The notes under the pieces: generated by a model
Seen by the model: only the letters and a program-made list of their open reading frames with translations
What the model was told of the DNA's origin: nothing
Databases searched by the model: none
Assembly: GCA_001579985.1 (NCBI GenBank)
Contig: LRSR01012312.1
Coordinates: 1-22,306, forward strand
DNA: 22,306 nucleotides
Reading direction: 5' to 3'
DNA from: Hypsibius dujardini
Taxonomy: Eukaryota; Tardigrada; Eutardigrada; Parachela; Hypsibiidae
In this document: piece after piece, positions 8,732-18,529 of the stretch
Position numbering within the stretch: position 1 is the first letter of the stretch
How the letters are laid out: every line of letters starts with the position of its first letter
Program-made: the position numbers and the translations under genes

Positions 8732-9272
8732 TATCACAGCACGGTCTAAATCTAGATTAAGCAAGAGACCACCCAAACCGTCGAAATTTTTAGCAAAACG
8801 TAGGGCACAAACTGAAACTGCTCCGTGGATCGGAGAACTCGACGAGAGCCAAAAAAGTGAAAGTGCCTGCCGCTCGTCGTACATCTTCATCATCACAGAG
8901 ATGATGGCGGAAGAACATCATTAAAATTCGACACAGTCGCCTGCGGCTTTTAACGCATTAGCTTTCCTACCCAGTTCACCGACATTTTCAGGGTCAACAG
9001 TCGGAGAGATTCAACACACTCTGAGCGTGCTGTCTGTGTGTGGCTTCGTCACGCTGCACGGCAGCCGGAGGGGCAGACGACACTTTCAGTTTTCATTTCC
9101 GTATTCCACTACAAAAAACACGCGCCTCTTGCTCTTCGTAAACACCTCCTCAACTTAACTTTCCATAGGCCTTTGACTCGTTGCTATTATAGCCACCTAC
9201 CTTCGAGACATTTACTAAAAATGTTGTTGACTTGACTGTCACTTTGTCATTGTCCATCACAAGCCAGTCAGA

Positions 9273-9443
9273 CACATCTTTGTACTAAATATTTATTAAA
9301 TATATGTAAACCTTGCTGTAATTCAAACTGCTTAAATAATACAAATATCGCACATCGCTAAGCACATCTTTGCTTTGAATATTTATTTACTAAATTGGCT
9401 GGTTATGACTTTAAATGCTTAAATAATAGAATATCGACAGACA
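9273..9443. repeat. Imperfect tandem duplication, period about 90 bp
   Basis: CACATCTTTG followed by an AATATTTATT block occurs at 9273 and again at 9363. Each is followed by a TGCTTAAATAATA-AATATCG block. The two halves differ by substitutions and small indels. No function is visible. Confidence 0.6.
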
Positions 9444-9671
9444 CAGCAAGATTTCCGAGAATATGCTTCAACACTCCTTGTGTGAGATCCTCGCCTCCAA
9501 TGCTGCACAAAAACGCGGAATTAGGTCTTGGTTCGCTGCCTACGGTTTTGAATATTGCGATGCCACACGCATATACGCGAGAATTTCCTTATCGATGAAA
9601 AGCGCTACCTATCCATTGAAGCAGACAAAAATCGGTAAACTCTTTCCTTCTCCGTTCATCACAAATAAAAA

Positions 9672-10103
9672 AGGCACGACTTGAGAACATCGATCAATGT
9701 AGATGGCCTGTTTGATCAGGGTGCCAGCACGTGATGTCGCTCTTTTCGCAATGTGATCCTGGATGGGGAGGAACAATTAACATAGTACAAACAGGATAAT
9801 AGGCTTAGCTTTGCTCAATTTAAAATCAAATGAATATATCACACGCAGGTTTCTGCAGTGTCATTATACACCGAATATCACACCTCTCTTGTAGCACGGG
9901 TCATCCTCGTACTTCTCATCAATTTCCTCGGAGCTGCAGCAAATGAAGTGACCTTTGCGGCCACCGTCACTTACCGACTACTTCGCAAATCCTCATCCTG
10001 CTTTCTCCTAGCATACTGCATCATCAATGACATGTCTCCTCATCGAGCCTGAAGTCGTACTTATAATCTACATGGATGGGGGAAGTTTGCGGCCAGGTCT
10101 CTG
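9672..10103 (+). pseudogene. Truncated GPCR pseudogene (partial copy of the 14346 receptor with its upstream flank)
   Basis: From AGGCACGAC at 9672 the sequence follows 14049 onward, first through non-coding flank (AGATGGCCTG, GATGTCGC, TTTTCGCAATGTGATC). It then jumps over about 130 bp that contain the start codon. It resumes in the reading frame at about codon 7 and covers the TM1 and TM2 region (LVARVILVLLINFLGAAAN, PLRK changed to LLRK). An 8-bp deletion after the ATCAATGA equivalent of 14540-14545 breaks the frame. Homology stops near 10103, before TM3. Loss of start, frameshift and 3' truncation make this a dead copy. Confidence 0.88.
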
Positions 10104-10721
10104 CCAGGTCGCTAAATTCACCTCCTGGGTTTCTTCAACTTTTTTCCGGATAGTGCATAACAGTTTCATCCGAGGCAGTAGTCGATCATCATTTTTGAAA
10201 CGTCTCAAATAAGCTCGTCCAATTACCGTAAGCGTTCCGCCCTTGCTTCAAAGACATTCAGCTCTCCCCTACTGCCCGGCTCCGCGCGAAATATAGGGCG
10301 ACCTATGGATCGAGCCGCAATTGAAGGAATAAAGTTTGCCATTGTCTCAATGTTCTAGTACTCAGTAAACATCTAACGACGCGCGTCGCACTTCGAGCGA
10401 GCAGTCGCATAACAATCGCTTTCCTCACCAGTGCTGTTGTATCGATTTTAATTATCAGTAAGTTTGTGGGTAGCCCCATCGGATAAAGGTAATTCGAATT
10501 GTCGTTACTTATACAGCTGCATGCCCCGTGGTCGTATACCTCAATGGGGCGCCCGATAATATGCTTTTTATCTGCCTTCCTTACAGATAGAACTCGAACA
10601 CCAAGCATACTGTATATTCTGTATGTATGCAGCAAAATTAAACGCTGCAAACTTTAATGGACTCAATAAATACTTAAACATTCGACCACCATCCAACAAG
10701 CGTCCTTTTCAAAGTACAAAC
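10104..10721. other. Spacer, no supported gene
   Basis: It lies between the dead receptor copy and the SAP/SAM-like fragment. A minus-strand open frame at 10303-10650 has no domain-like composition. In the 10623-10721 stretch the plus frame upstream of the 10722 ATG is open and could be 5' coding or leader sequence. Confidence 0.4.
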
Positions 10722-10869
10722 ATGTATCGGCTGCACGAATTGGAACAGCTAACGCATGAGCAGCTGCGCGACTTCCTAGAAGCCATGAAATCATCACCAG
10801 CAACTGGAACAACTGACGAAATGATTCGGAGAATCCTGCTATCAAACTATAGAATCAAACTATCCGCTG
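10722..10869 (+). CDS. SAP-like domain fragment (first part of a broken or spliced gene)
   Basis: Starting at the ATG at 10722 (an earlier in-frame ATG is at 10623), the frame reads MYRLHELEQLTHEQLRDFLE and then a G-T-T-x-E-M-I-x-R-I-L helix. This resembles the L-x-x-L-T-x-x-x-L-[KR]-x-x-L ... G-x-x-x-x-[LM]-[IL]-x-R-[IL] pattern of SAP (DNA-binding) helices. The similar open frame continues to 11006, but sense similarity to a domain is lost near 10869, and the frame one base over carries the SAM-like region. Family assignment is by pattern only. Confidence 0.35.
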
Positions 10870-11313
10870 GTGAATGTTCACCAAGCCAACGCCCAATCAC
10901 TGGAGAACACATCTGGCTCCGAGGTGAAGGAGCTGGCCGAGCTTGTCAAAAAATTGAGACTGTCAACACGAACCGAGACAATTTTAGTGAACAACAACTT
11001 TGTTAGCGTACTAGATTTGCAACTGCTCACTGAGGAAATCCTGACTCATCTAGATCTTCCGGTGCGCGATAGAATAGTGCTACAGAAATACCTTTTCAGT
11101 AGCAGTTCCGGCAACAAAACCGTGCAACAGATGGCTGACGAAAGGTTTGACAAGGATGGGCACCAGCAACTCAGCGGTGAGGCCTTAGCTTTCCGAGGGA
11201 GTCGAGTTTTCGCCACCTTTAATTCTCTACAATATCTGCACAGGCGTCACGAACTTTTCGGTGGGGGAGGAGGGGGGGGGGCACTTGCGCGAGGCACCTT
11301 GACTTCCGGATAA
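10870..11313 (+). CDS. SAM-like domain fragment (second part, shifted frame)
   Basis: This frame is open from 10825 to 11313. It contains ELAELVKKLRLST, a N-N-F-x-x-x-x-x-L-x-x-L-T-E-E-x-L segment, and LDLPVRDRIVLQKYL. That is the usual SAM order of short helices: LxxLxL, NxFxxxxxLxxLTxExL, then the L-x-[LI]-P-x-x-x-R-x-x-[LI] helix. The domain lies one frame from the SAP-like part, with no credible intron between them (candidate GT..AG pairs are under 60 bp and do not fix the frame). It may be a pseudogene with a 1-base insertion near 10869. The C-terminus runs into a poly-G tract and is unlikely to be real. Confidence 0.35.
   Translation: MNVHQANAQSLENTSGSEVKELAELVKKLRLSTRTETILVNNNFVSVLDLQLLTEEILTHLDLPVRDRIVLQKYLFSSSSGNKTVQQMADERFDKDGHQQLSGEALAFRGSRVFATFNSLQYLHRRHELFGGGGGGGALARGTLTSG
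11262..11280. repeat. Poly-G tract
   Basis: A run of G interrupted by a single A begins inside the end of the SAM-like open frame. Such tracts are prone to length error in sequencing, which bears on how the downstream frame is read. Confidence 0.8.
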
Positions 11314-12219
11314 AATTAAAAGTTGAGGGTGGCACCCAGATTTTAATTAAAAAATAAGAATAAAGTTGCCTTGCACGGTTCCCGTCTAGCTGATAGAAAA
11401 AACCTAAAGGAAAAATAAATGCCCCCTCCCGCGCAACGGCCATATATTATTAGCAGTTAAAAGTGCCGCCTTGCAACCCCTCAGACTAATTACTAGGTCC
11501 ATCATAAACATTACCGTACTTAACTTTGAATGGGTCTCTAAATTTGACCGTTGGTCAAAAGCCTTAAATCCTTTCAAAAGCAGATGCCCGGATGAATAAA
11601 CTGTCCCATTGAGATTTTGGAGTCACTGGATGGGACCACTCTCCCGTTCACTTCCATTCACTTCCTTTGACCAAAAGAAGAAAGCTCTTATTTCTACATA
11701 TACACAACTTTTGCTTGCTTGGTGGGTGGGCTTTGCATTCACAACTTGTGAGATGGCAAAACGTCATGTAAACTCAATCAACAATCAATCTACGCAATAT
11801 AAAAAACAAATGAGTTGTTTTCATTTGGCAATACCCAGAAGCTCCTCATCAAAAGTTTTCATAATCTGTTGGCTTGCAACATGACGTCAACTCTATCCAG
11901 CATATTTTCGTTAATGATGAACATTGGAACCAGTACACGCGGTTTTTACCGTAGTCCCTTAAAAATGAGTAAATTTTCGTGATGGACCCTCTAGATAGGA
12001 GAAAGGTTGCCTTAATGTAACCCTCCGTATCAACTCTGAGAATCTGTGACATACCGTAATGGTACGAGGAGTCTGGCCAAATTCTGAACACCCAGTTTTC
12101 TGGCCACATTCGAGCCACTTTGAAGTATATGTAGTTAATTCAGTGTAATGTGCCCAAAGGAAGTAATTTGAATTTTTTCGGGTTGGGATTAAGGCACACT
12201 CGCTGCTTTAGCGGCGCAA
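11314..12219. other. Spacer, no confident gene; one unexplained minus-strand open frame
   Basis: The first 160 bp have an alternating purine-rich and AT-rich texture like that in the intron at 18530-18830. A minus-strand frame at 11849-12118 has protein-like composition (WPENWVFRIWPDSSY, LRVDTEGYIKATFLL) but ends without a recognisable domain. It could be a remnant of a mobile element or of a gene. No RNA gene is seen. Confidence 0.35.
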
Positions 12220-13100
12220 ATGACAGGCGAGCCGAGCCCATTGATGAACTTGGTCCGCCAGACCCTGTGTGAGGTCTTCGACAGTAAAAGCTCCCTCAGC
12301 GGTGCGGAGACCGTCGCCCGGATCCTCTTTTACCTCACCGAGGCGGAGCGCGAGTATAAGAACGATTTGTCCTAGCGCGGCCATCCCGTGTGGCGTGCGC
12401 TGCAGACCGCGCTGGCCAGCTCACACACCGTCTTTAGGATGTACGCGGAAAAACTGGCGGAGGATACGAGGACACCCGAGAGGGACAGACAGACAGAAGC
12501 GCAAACCCATGTTTCAACCTTTTACTCCGAAATGCAGGTTATCGCCAAGTAATGCCCACGAAACCTCTACACAACAGTGGACGAACTGGTGAGCTCCGTC
12601 AGCCAAGTCGGCGGGAACGTAGCCATGGTCGGGCTGGCCGTGATCTTCCTCTGCAAGGAAACCTGCGACAACATCAACAAGTGGTGGCGCGGCGAGATCT
12701 CCGGCCATCGCTGCGCGAAGAACATCACCGACGCCTCAATTACTATCGGCGCCGGAGTGGGCGGAGGGTACGGAGGAGCTTTCCTGGGAGGCCTGGTGGC
12801 CGGACCGGTCGGCGTCGTGGTGGGCGGAATCGTGGGTGGAATTACGGCGTCCTCGGTGACGAATGTGGTGATGGATCGCTTGACGCAGTGGCTGTTCGAA
12901 TTGCCAAAGGAGATTGCGCTGGAGAACGCGTACAACTTCATCGGGGTGAGGATGACGGCGTCAAATCATGACATCAACCAAAGTACTACGCATTGTCGCG
13001 GAAATGCCATCCGGACCGGCAGAACGGGAATACAAAGGACTTCCAGATTCTGCAGTTCAACATGGCCGTCATCAAGGCTGCTCGGGGAGAGCTGCATTGA
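12220..13100 (+). pseudogene. J-domain (DnaJ-like) protein pseudogene
   Basis: From the ATG at 12220 one frame reads MTGEPSPLMNLVRQTL and continues coding-like to about 12950, but is cut by TAG at 12373 and TAA at 12550. It includes a charged helix region (YAEKLAEDTR), a hydrophobic segment (NVAMVGLAVIFLC) and a Gly/Val-rich region (GAGVGGGYGGAFLGG) that could insert in a membrane. After FIGV near 12950 the frame shifts by one base. Past a further TGA at 12963-12965 it reads KYYALSRKCHPDRQNG and then FQILQFNMAVIKAARGEL, ending at TGA 13098-13100. The YYAL...HPD...F..L..A helix pattern is that of a J domain, the Hsp70-stimulating module, with an intact HPD, here C-terminal. Two nonsense codons, a frameshift and a third stop mark it as dead. 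GC content is higher than its surroundings. Confidence 0.78.
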
Positions 13101-13806
13101 TTCGGGTGAAGGGCACATTTCATTTCATTTCACTAAACAAACAAGGCTTCAAACTGCTGCTTGATTTTTAGGGATTTTCATAAATTGCGCCGAACAGCGG
13201 CGGAAAATGGGAAAGACCTTATGAAGGGGGACAGCAATGCAGGTCTTTACATGTGTTTGCGTCTGACTCATTTCAGCCGGCTTCGATTTTACCAACAATT
13301 TTCGTGGCTCTTATTAACCAATGATGTTCTGCAAAATAAGTTGCTGGTCAGTCGCATTTCTCGAGGTTGATCATTGGTCCGTTTGATTGCTCCGCCCCCG
13401 TGCCGTCAGTGAGACCAATGCTAGCCCTTCGTTTCGGTTTTGACGGGTCAGCTGGTCCGATCAAAGTTTTGCCTGATTGTGTGAAGGAATAGGGCACACA
13501 GACTACTAATGCATTCAGGCATTCAATGTTGGACTGAGTTGGCAACACGAAGCTGGACAATGAGCAATGTACATGCGAAGGGACAGCAGACAGCTGGTCG
13601 GGAAGAAACCGAGGACACAGACAGCTGCAGCACAACGCAAGAGACAGAGACCTCTGCCTCTTCTTCTGTGGCTGCAGAGAACCTTCCACAAATGTAGGAA
13701 GAGGGATAGAATTACATTAAGACAAAGAAGGTGAGAGGAGAGAAGGGTGACTTGTGGGATCTGCAGTCGTCTTCTCATTACAACAGGGTAAGTGCAATAG
13801 CGACAG
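13101..13806. other. Spacer, nothing supported
   Basis: Short open frames on both strands (for example 13348-13689 minus, 13509-13697 plus, 13161-13370 plus) have low-complexity or cysteine-rich composition with no motif. I see no RNA gene or repeat here. Confidence 0.4.
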
Positions 13807-14024
13807 TGCGGTCGTCAACGTTTGTCATGGATCAACAAAGTGTATAAAAAAGTTTTGACGAACGGGCTGAACAAGTGATCAGCCGGAGCTGTTAAGGAAA
13901 TGCGATCAGTGAATTTCGGAAATTCGCTGATCACATTTGGTTGATCTGTACGTCAACCGGGCTGTCAACAATCGAAAAAGGCAAATAGATCAATCACGGG
14001 CCTTGATTTTGACGCGCACGGTTT
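13807..14024 (+). mobile_element. MITE-like palindromic repeat, copy A (right end lost)
   Basis: It begins TGCGGTCGTCAACGTTTG and contains a central imperfect palindrome, GATCAGTGAATTTC then AAATTCGCTGATC, at about 13903-13933. It continues through CGGGCTGTCAACAATCG and GGCCTTGATTTTGACGC. Nearly the whole length aligns with the reverse complement of 21751-22035. It has no coding capacity. The right terminal repeat present in copy B is not found here, so the element seems truncated at about 14024. Confidence 0.75.
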
Positions 14025-14307
14025 GGTAAAATGTTTCGTTCACCGTTCAGGCACGGCTCGAGAACGTGAGCGTATAATTAACACTGTAGATGGCCTGCTT
14101 AATCAAGGTACCAGCGCGTGATGTCGCCCTTTTCGCAATGTGATCTTGCATGGGAGGGAACAATTAACAAAACACAAGCAGGATTGTAAGCTTAACTTTG
14201 CTCGATTTAAAATCAAGTAAATATATCTCCCGCCATTTCTAAGCGTGTATCACGTACAGAGAGCACTGATTTTTCCGTCCTTCCTGCGACTTTTTCCAGC
14301 AATTCCT

Positions 14308-14323
14308 TTTTTTATTGCTTTAC
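14308..14323 (+). promoter_or_regulatory. Possible 3' splice site of a 5'-leader intron
   Basis: A T-rich stretch followed by TTTACAG lies about 20 bp before the receptor start at 14346. It resembles a splice acceptor, so the first receptor may have an upstream non-coding exon. The matching donor cannot be chosen from sequence alone. Confidence 0.3.
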
Positions 14324-14345
14324 AGGGGGAAAGTTATTTATTATC

Positions 14346-15194
14346 ATGAACAATTCGACTCAGGTTTCTTCAGGGTCACTATACATCGAATACCACACCT
14401 CTCTTGTAGCATGGGTCATCCTCGTACTCCTCATCAATTTCCTCGGAGCTGCAGCAAATGGTGTGACCTTTGCGGCCACCCTCACTTACCGACCGCTTCG
14501 CAAATCCTCATCCTGCTTTCTCCTAGCACACTGCATCATCAATGACCTCATCACATGTCTCCTCATCGAGCCTGGAGTCGTACTTATAATCTACATGGAT
14601 GGGGGAAGTTTGCGGCCAGGTTTCTGTCGCAGCTGGGGTTTATTTGTTTACCTCACGTTCTTCGCCAACAACTGGGCACATGGGCTGTTGGCCTGCAACC
14701 GTTTCATCGCCGCCATTTTTCCCTATCGCTATAAATTCTTCACAACAAAGATCATGTTAACTTTTACGATACTATTTCCGTGGTTATTTTCGCTGATGTT
14801 AAATGTATTTCCCATCGCTGAAATCAAAGCTCGATATTTGATGTCCAGAGCATGGACTTCTTGTCTACTTGGGAGACCCGATGATCAGCTTCGTTTCGTC
14901 ATTATAATCCTTGGAAATTATTTGCCTTGTATGGTGATCGGATTATGCTACAGTGTGGTCTTAATCAAGGCCAAAGTTGCCTTGAGACAAAGGGTCGGGG
15001 ACGTGCTCCGTCAACGTGCATTGTTACGACGCTATGAAACGTCTAAGGTCCTGTTTGTGTGTTTCCTGTGGTACTGCCTTTCGAATTTCTCATCATCGCT
15101 TACCCAGTTGCTGTACCCGGAGACCTTTAATGCCAGCCCTTTGACTCAACTTGGCCTGAAAGGGTTGCAGTACGTCTGCAGTGCTCTCAATCCG
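14346..15194 (+). CDS. Rhodopsin-type GPCR 1, exon 1 (TM1 to start of TM7)
   Basis: 283 residues here, 347 in total with exon 2. The seven hydrophobic segments lie at roughly 20-44, 55-80, 94-122, 136-154, 183-206, 232-252 and 268-290. Class A landmarks are GAAAN in TM1 (N38), D67 in TM2, C94 paired with C173 in the second extracellular loop, a Pro in TM5 (NYLP) followed by GLCY, and NP ending the exon. Departures from consensus are NRF (118-120) instead of DRY, FLWYC in TM6 without CWxP, and no Tyr after NP. The start MNNST carries N-glycosylation sequons and resembles the start of the 17583 gene. Plasma-membrane receptor; ligand and G protein unknown. NRY-type receptors such as the Tre1/moody group are a loose comparison only. 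Confidence 0.9.
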
Positions 15195-15263
15195 GTACGC
15201 CCTCCACATGTGATAAATAACATTTTACGTTGAGAAATTGAAATAAGTCCATTTGTTATTCAG

Positions 15264-15458
15264 GCGATTTTCACAATGGTCTCTCAGAATTATCGCATGG
15301 GAGTGCTCCAGGTGCTGGGCCATAATCTCAACCGTCAGCGGGATCCCACAAGCCTTGAGATCGAGACACTTCCGAAGAGGAAAATGAGCACGATGAACTC
15401 TGCTGTGCCAATAGCATTTCGTGCGGGAGAACAAGACATATCGAGTGAAAGACCTTAA
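15264..15458 (+). CDS. GPCR 1, exon 2 (rest of TM7 and C-tail)
   Basis: The intron 15195-15263 (69 bp; GTACGC...TTATTCAG) joins CCG|GCG in phase 0. The result is NPAIFTMVSQNYRMGV, then a 50-residue basic and Ser-rich tail ending SSERP and TAA. Reading through the intron instead gives a stop within 13 codons, so splicing is needed for a normal TM7. The tail's QNYRMGVLQVLG resembles helix 8. Confidence 0.88.
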   Translation, partial: AIFTMVSQNYRMGVLQVLGHNLNRQRDPTSLEIETLPKRKMSTMNSAVPIAFRAGEQDISSERP

Positions 15459-16301
15459 TTTTATTCTTTTCTATTTGGCTTATAGAAAGAGTGTTGATTC
15501 ACGAATGCTTTTATAATAATTCCTGATTTTGCTTGAAATAAGAAGCTTGTTATCGTAAATTGTAGTTCATGAAAGACGTTTTGAAATGAAATTTCGGACA
15601 ATATCCCGCGTTAGTTACTGTGCTCCACCGTCTTTTACGGTCGTCCCTTAGAATTGGGTATGTGGGTTGTTAACAGTTCAATATTTAACAAATAAATACA
15701 TGCTTGTTGCTTTTGATCAAACTAAAAGGAAACGTAGCCTCTGCGTTCAAAATATATTTCTTCACAAAGAAAGAATACACGTTGTACTTGAAGTAAAAGT
15801 GCCACGCAAAGAATTAGCGAAAATTAAAACGAGTATATTGTACAAGTAATAGTATTTTTGGAGATTTTGCGCCTTGTTCAAATACTAAAGCCACAATGTC
15901 GCTAAGCCATATTTGCGCTTCTCAACAGAAAAACTGGTTCAGGGCTGAGTCTCATGTGGTCCACCACCGGACATTTCCCGCTAAAGGACTCAGAAACAAA
16001 TCACTACTTTCGAAAGCTATCTCCCACTTCGTTTGTACACTGCCTTATTTTTTCGTAGAGTTCGTATTAAGGATAAAGTCAACGTACTAACGGTAAAATC
16101 AAGATCAAGAAAATTAAGAAAATTCCGAATCAGTTGAAGCGACTGGCGGAGGAGTGTAAGGATGAAGATATTAAGTTTTGATAAAGGCGTATATGACATT
16201 AAATTGCAGATTATTCTTTACATTATTTGATTTATTTCTTTTTTCTCTTAGGATCATGCCGGTCAGCTATTGATGGACTTAAATTGCATTGATATGAATG
16301 A

Positions 16302-16325
16302 ATGAATTGAATTGAATTGAATTGA
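16302..16325. repeat. Pentanucleotide repeat (ATTGA)n
   Basis: GAATT/ATTGA units repeat about four times after GAATGAATGAA. The repeat is flanked on both sides by copies of TTGATGGACTT (about 16269 and 16328), a small direct duplication. Confidence 0.75.
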
Positions 16326-16494
16326 TATTGATGGACTTGAACGGGAGGAGTGATGCATCAAACTCGAACTTCGTAGGTCACTATTTGTGGTTCAACGATG
16401 GGGCACCAGGAAGGATGGGTGTTTTCTGGCCTGAAATAATTCATCAGTTATTGATTGGGAGGTGGCGAGGGGGACAATGACTATCAGGATCGGA

Positions 16495-16538
16495 AACGGC
16501 GGTGTGCTCAAGCTGGCTTGACCGCCCCGCCGTTTTTT
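16495..16538 (+). other. Strong hairpin followed by T6
   Basis: AACGGCG (16495-16501) pairs with CGCCGTT (16528-16534). Inside it, TCAAG (16508-16512) pairs with CTTGA (16517-16521) around a four-base loop, and a T-run follows the outer stem. It looks like an intrinsic terminator or the 3' stem of a small RNA, but no RNA family is recognisable upstream. Confidence 0.5.
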
Positions 16539-17582
16539 GCTTTTATCTAAGAATCATCACGCGTAGACTCGAGAATGGACGCCCTCTGTTTCTGATTGAT
16601 CTTGACAACGAGTCCGATCCTCTATAGGTCTGTTCCTATTTCTTCCTGCATACCTTGCAAAGATATATTGGTCAAATATCCCTAGCGTCTAGACTTGAAT
16701 AAGTGTTTATTCTTTAACTAATTTCATTTGGTTGTTTCTTTTTACCTTTTGATTTATATTTTTGAATTATCCTTCCTATTTTTCCCTTTTTGTATTAGCT
16801 TGACTTCTGAACGTATGACCTGTCTGAAGCTGGAAGACTAGCAGTGGGCAGAAGTGAATGGGCAACTGCGGGATATTGACCTTGTCTGTGCACTGCCTTT
16901 GCGGCCTCGGTGGATGCTGAGATTCCCCGCTGGGCTACGCGAATTTCATCAAAGCTCCTCCCGTAATTGACCTTACGTTCCTGTAGTTGTACATTTTTTT
17001 TCGTTTAGGCGCCATTCATATATTACGTAATAAAAAATGGCCTTTTTCAACCACCCACCTACCCAGATAATCAAAATTATACTGGAGGGCGGGGCTTATT
17101 TTACTGGTGAGTAATCAAGGGGTTCCAGACCACCCACTTACCCTCCTTGGATTAGGTGATATGTTCATGGCGCATTAGAGGCCGTCTCATTCCCTTCGAC
17201 TTTCATTTGTCCCAAATATGTGTCGCAATTCAAATTCACATAAGAAAAATCGGAGACAAACCTGCTGCCTTTAATTGTTTCTGAAAATAATCTTAATCAT
17301 CGGAAATTTTTAAAATACTACCGCAGTATTTGTCCCGTCTCAGTCTACGTATGCGGTTCAGCGCGCCAGTGAACAAAGAAAAGTCGTATTCTCTCGCTGG
17401 TAATTGAGTTAAACGCAAGGTTCTTAAAGCCAGCTGACACACGCACGAGTGAGAGTATTGTACTTAAAATCCCGGGATTCCCTGCAGCTGTTCCAACCTC
17501 CCTTTAATCAGCACCCTGTTAGAAGCGCTAACGCCAAAATGCTTCATAATTTATTTGCTTCTCATTTAGCGAACCTTCACCC

Positions 17583-18488
17583 ATGTACGTAGTACTTCCC
17601 GAAATGAATAACAGCACGCATTATTTGCAAAATGAGAAATACTTCTATACTAACTCAACTAACACGACGATGGTCTCATACTTCTATCCATCCTTGCAAT
17701 ACTACCAACTGCTCTTCTTCATCATCGGTGTCCTACTGACCAACGCAGCCGGAGCCATTGCCAATGTCATCCTCCTCCTCGCAATGGCGGTTTACGGTCC
17801 CCTCCGCAAATCAATGAGCTCCGTCCTACTCATCCAATGCATCGCCATCGACCTTTACGCCACCACCATATCAGTACCCCTCACCGTCATCCCGGTCTAC
17901 CTTGGTCCGAAATTGCAACTATCCTCAACATTCTGCAAGTTCACACCCCTCTTCATCTACCTCGCCTACTCGTGTGGAATGTATGCGGAAGCAGTCGTCG
18001 CGGTTCATCGCCTGATTGCCACCCTCATCCCGCAACGATTCCATTTTTTTAAGAAAAAATCGTCTTTAATCTGCTTGTTGGTTATTCCCTGGCTGATAGC
18101 CGTGACGCACGCCATGTTTCCCACCCTTGGGCTAGGTTCGAAATTTGTCCCTGGAAGCCGGGGTTGTATTCCCATCCAAACGGGAAACTCAGCCTTAGTG
18201 TTGGCGTCCCTGGTCGTCGGTTACTACCTTCCCACGGTGATCATCGGTGTGTGTTACATTATCGTACTGGGAAAAACTGGGTTTGACTTGCGAGCCAGAA
18301 ACGGTAGTCACTCATTGCGGCGTCGTTTTGAGATTTCGCGAACGTTATTTCTGTCGTTTTTATGGCACTGCTTAACCATCTATCCGCCAATCATTGCGAA
18401 AAGTACCTTCAAAACGCAGTTCACCACTGATTTGGGTTTCCAGCTGGCTATTATGTGGCTCGGAAATAGTTTCTGCGCAATTAACCCG
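17583..18488 (+). CDS. Rhodopsin-type GPCR 2, exon 1
   Basis: 302 residues here, 363 with exon 2. The N-terminus has several N-glycosylation sequons (NNST, NSTNTT). TM1 has GAIAN (57-61), TM2 has D90, and C118 pairs with C195. TM3 ends VAVHRLIA, so HRL replaces DRY. TM4 ends IPW, TM5 has YYLP and GVCY, TM6 begins RRRFEISRTLFLSFLWHC, and TM7 ends AINP. It is about as long as, and clearly paralogous to, the 20815 gene (shared NAAGAIANVILLLAMA, YLAYSCGMYAEAVVAVHRLI). The ATG at 17583 is used because it is first; the ATG at 17604 (MNNST) aligns better with GPCR 1 and may be the true start. Ligand unknown. Confidence 0.9.
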
Positions 18489-18529
18489 GTCAGTATTGAA
18501 ATACCTTTTAAGCATTAATAGCCGGCGTA

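Larger units (their letters stand above)
8655..9671. other. Spacer upstream of the modular gene, no convincing gene
   Basis: The first part is presumably the 5' leader and promoter of the minus-strand gene. Short open frames (8672-8896 minus, 9038-9235 plus, 9395-9684 plus) show no recognisable domain. The only structure I see is an imperfect direct duplication at 9273-9443. Confidence 0.5.
15459..17582. other. Intergenic spacer, 2.1 kb
   Basis: No supported gene. The short open frames at 15667-15849 and 15896-16090 have no domain. It contains a pentanucleotide repeat (16302-16325), a hairpin with a T-run (16495-16538) and a GCCATT...AATGGC motif (17011-17041) next to C-rich text. The end, just before 17583, presumably holds the promoter of the next receptor; CTTCTCATTTAG at about 17559-17570 could be a 5'-leader splice acceptor. 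Confidence 0.5.

Noticed and set aside
10303-10650. Minus-strand open frame of 115 codons
   Set aside because: Composition is not protein-like, no motif is visible and there is no homology to neighbours.
13348-13778. Cys/Leu/Ser-rich open frames on the minus strand and a Thr/Ser frame on the plus strand
   Set aside because: Overlapping frames over low-complexity CAGACAG-like text, with no domain or splice support.
15195-15233. GPCR 1 ending at 15233 as a single-exon gene
   Set aside because: The frame would lose the rest of TM7 and the C-tail. A clean 69-bp intron restores both, and the paralogues share the intron position.
16380-16420. GGTTCAACGATGGGGCACC as a possible tRNA T-arm and acceptor end
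   Set aside because: No matching 5' acceptor strand, D-arm or anticodon stem could be found upstream at tRNA spacing.
17011-17150. GCCATT...AATGGC plus C-rich text as a known arthropod-type repeat
   Set aside because: The phrase feels familiar from invertebrate genomes, but I cannot define ends, a second copy in the window or a named family, so it is not called.
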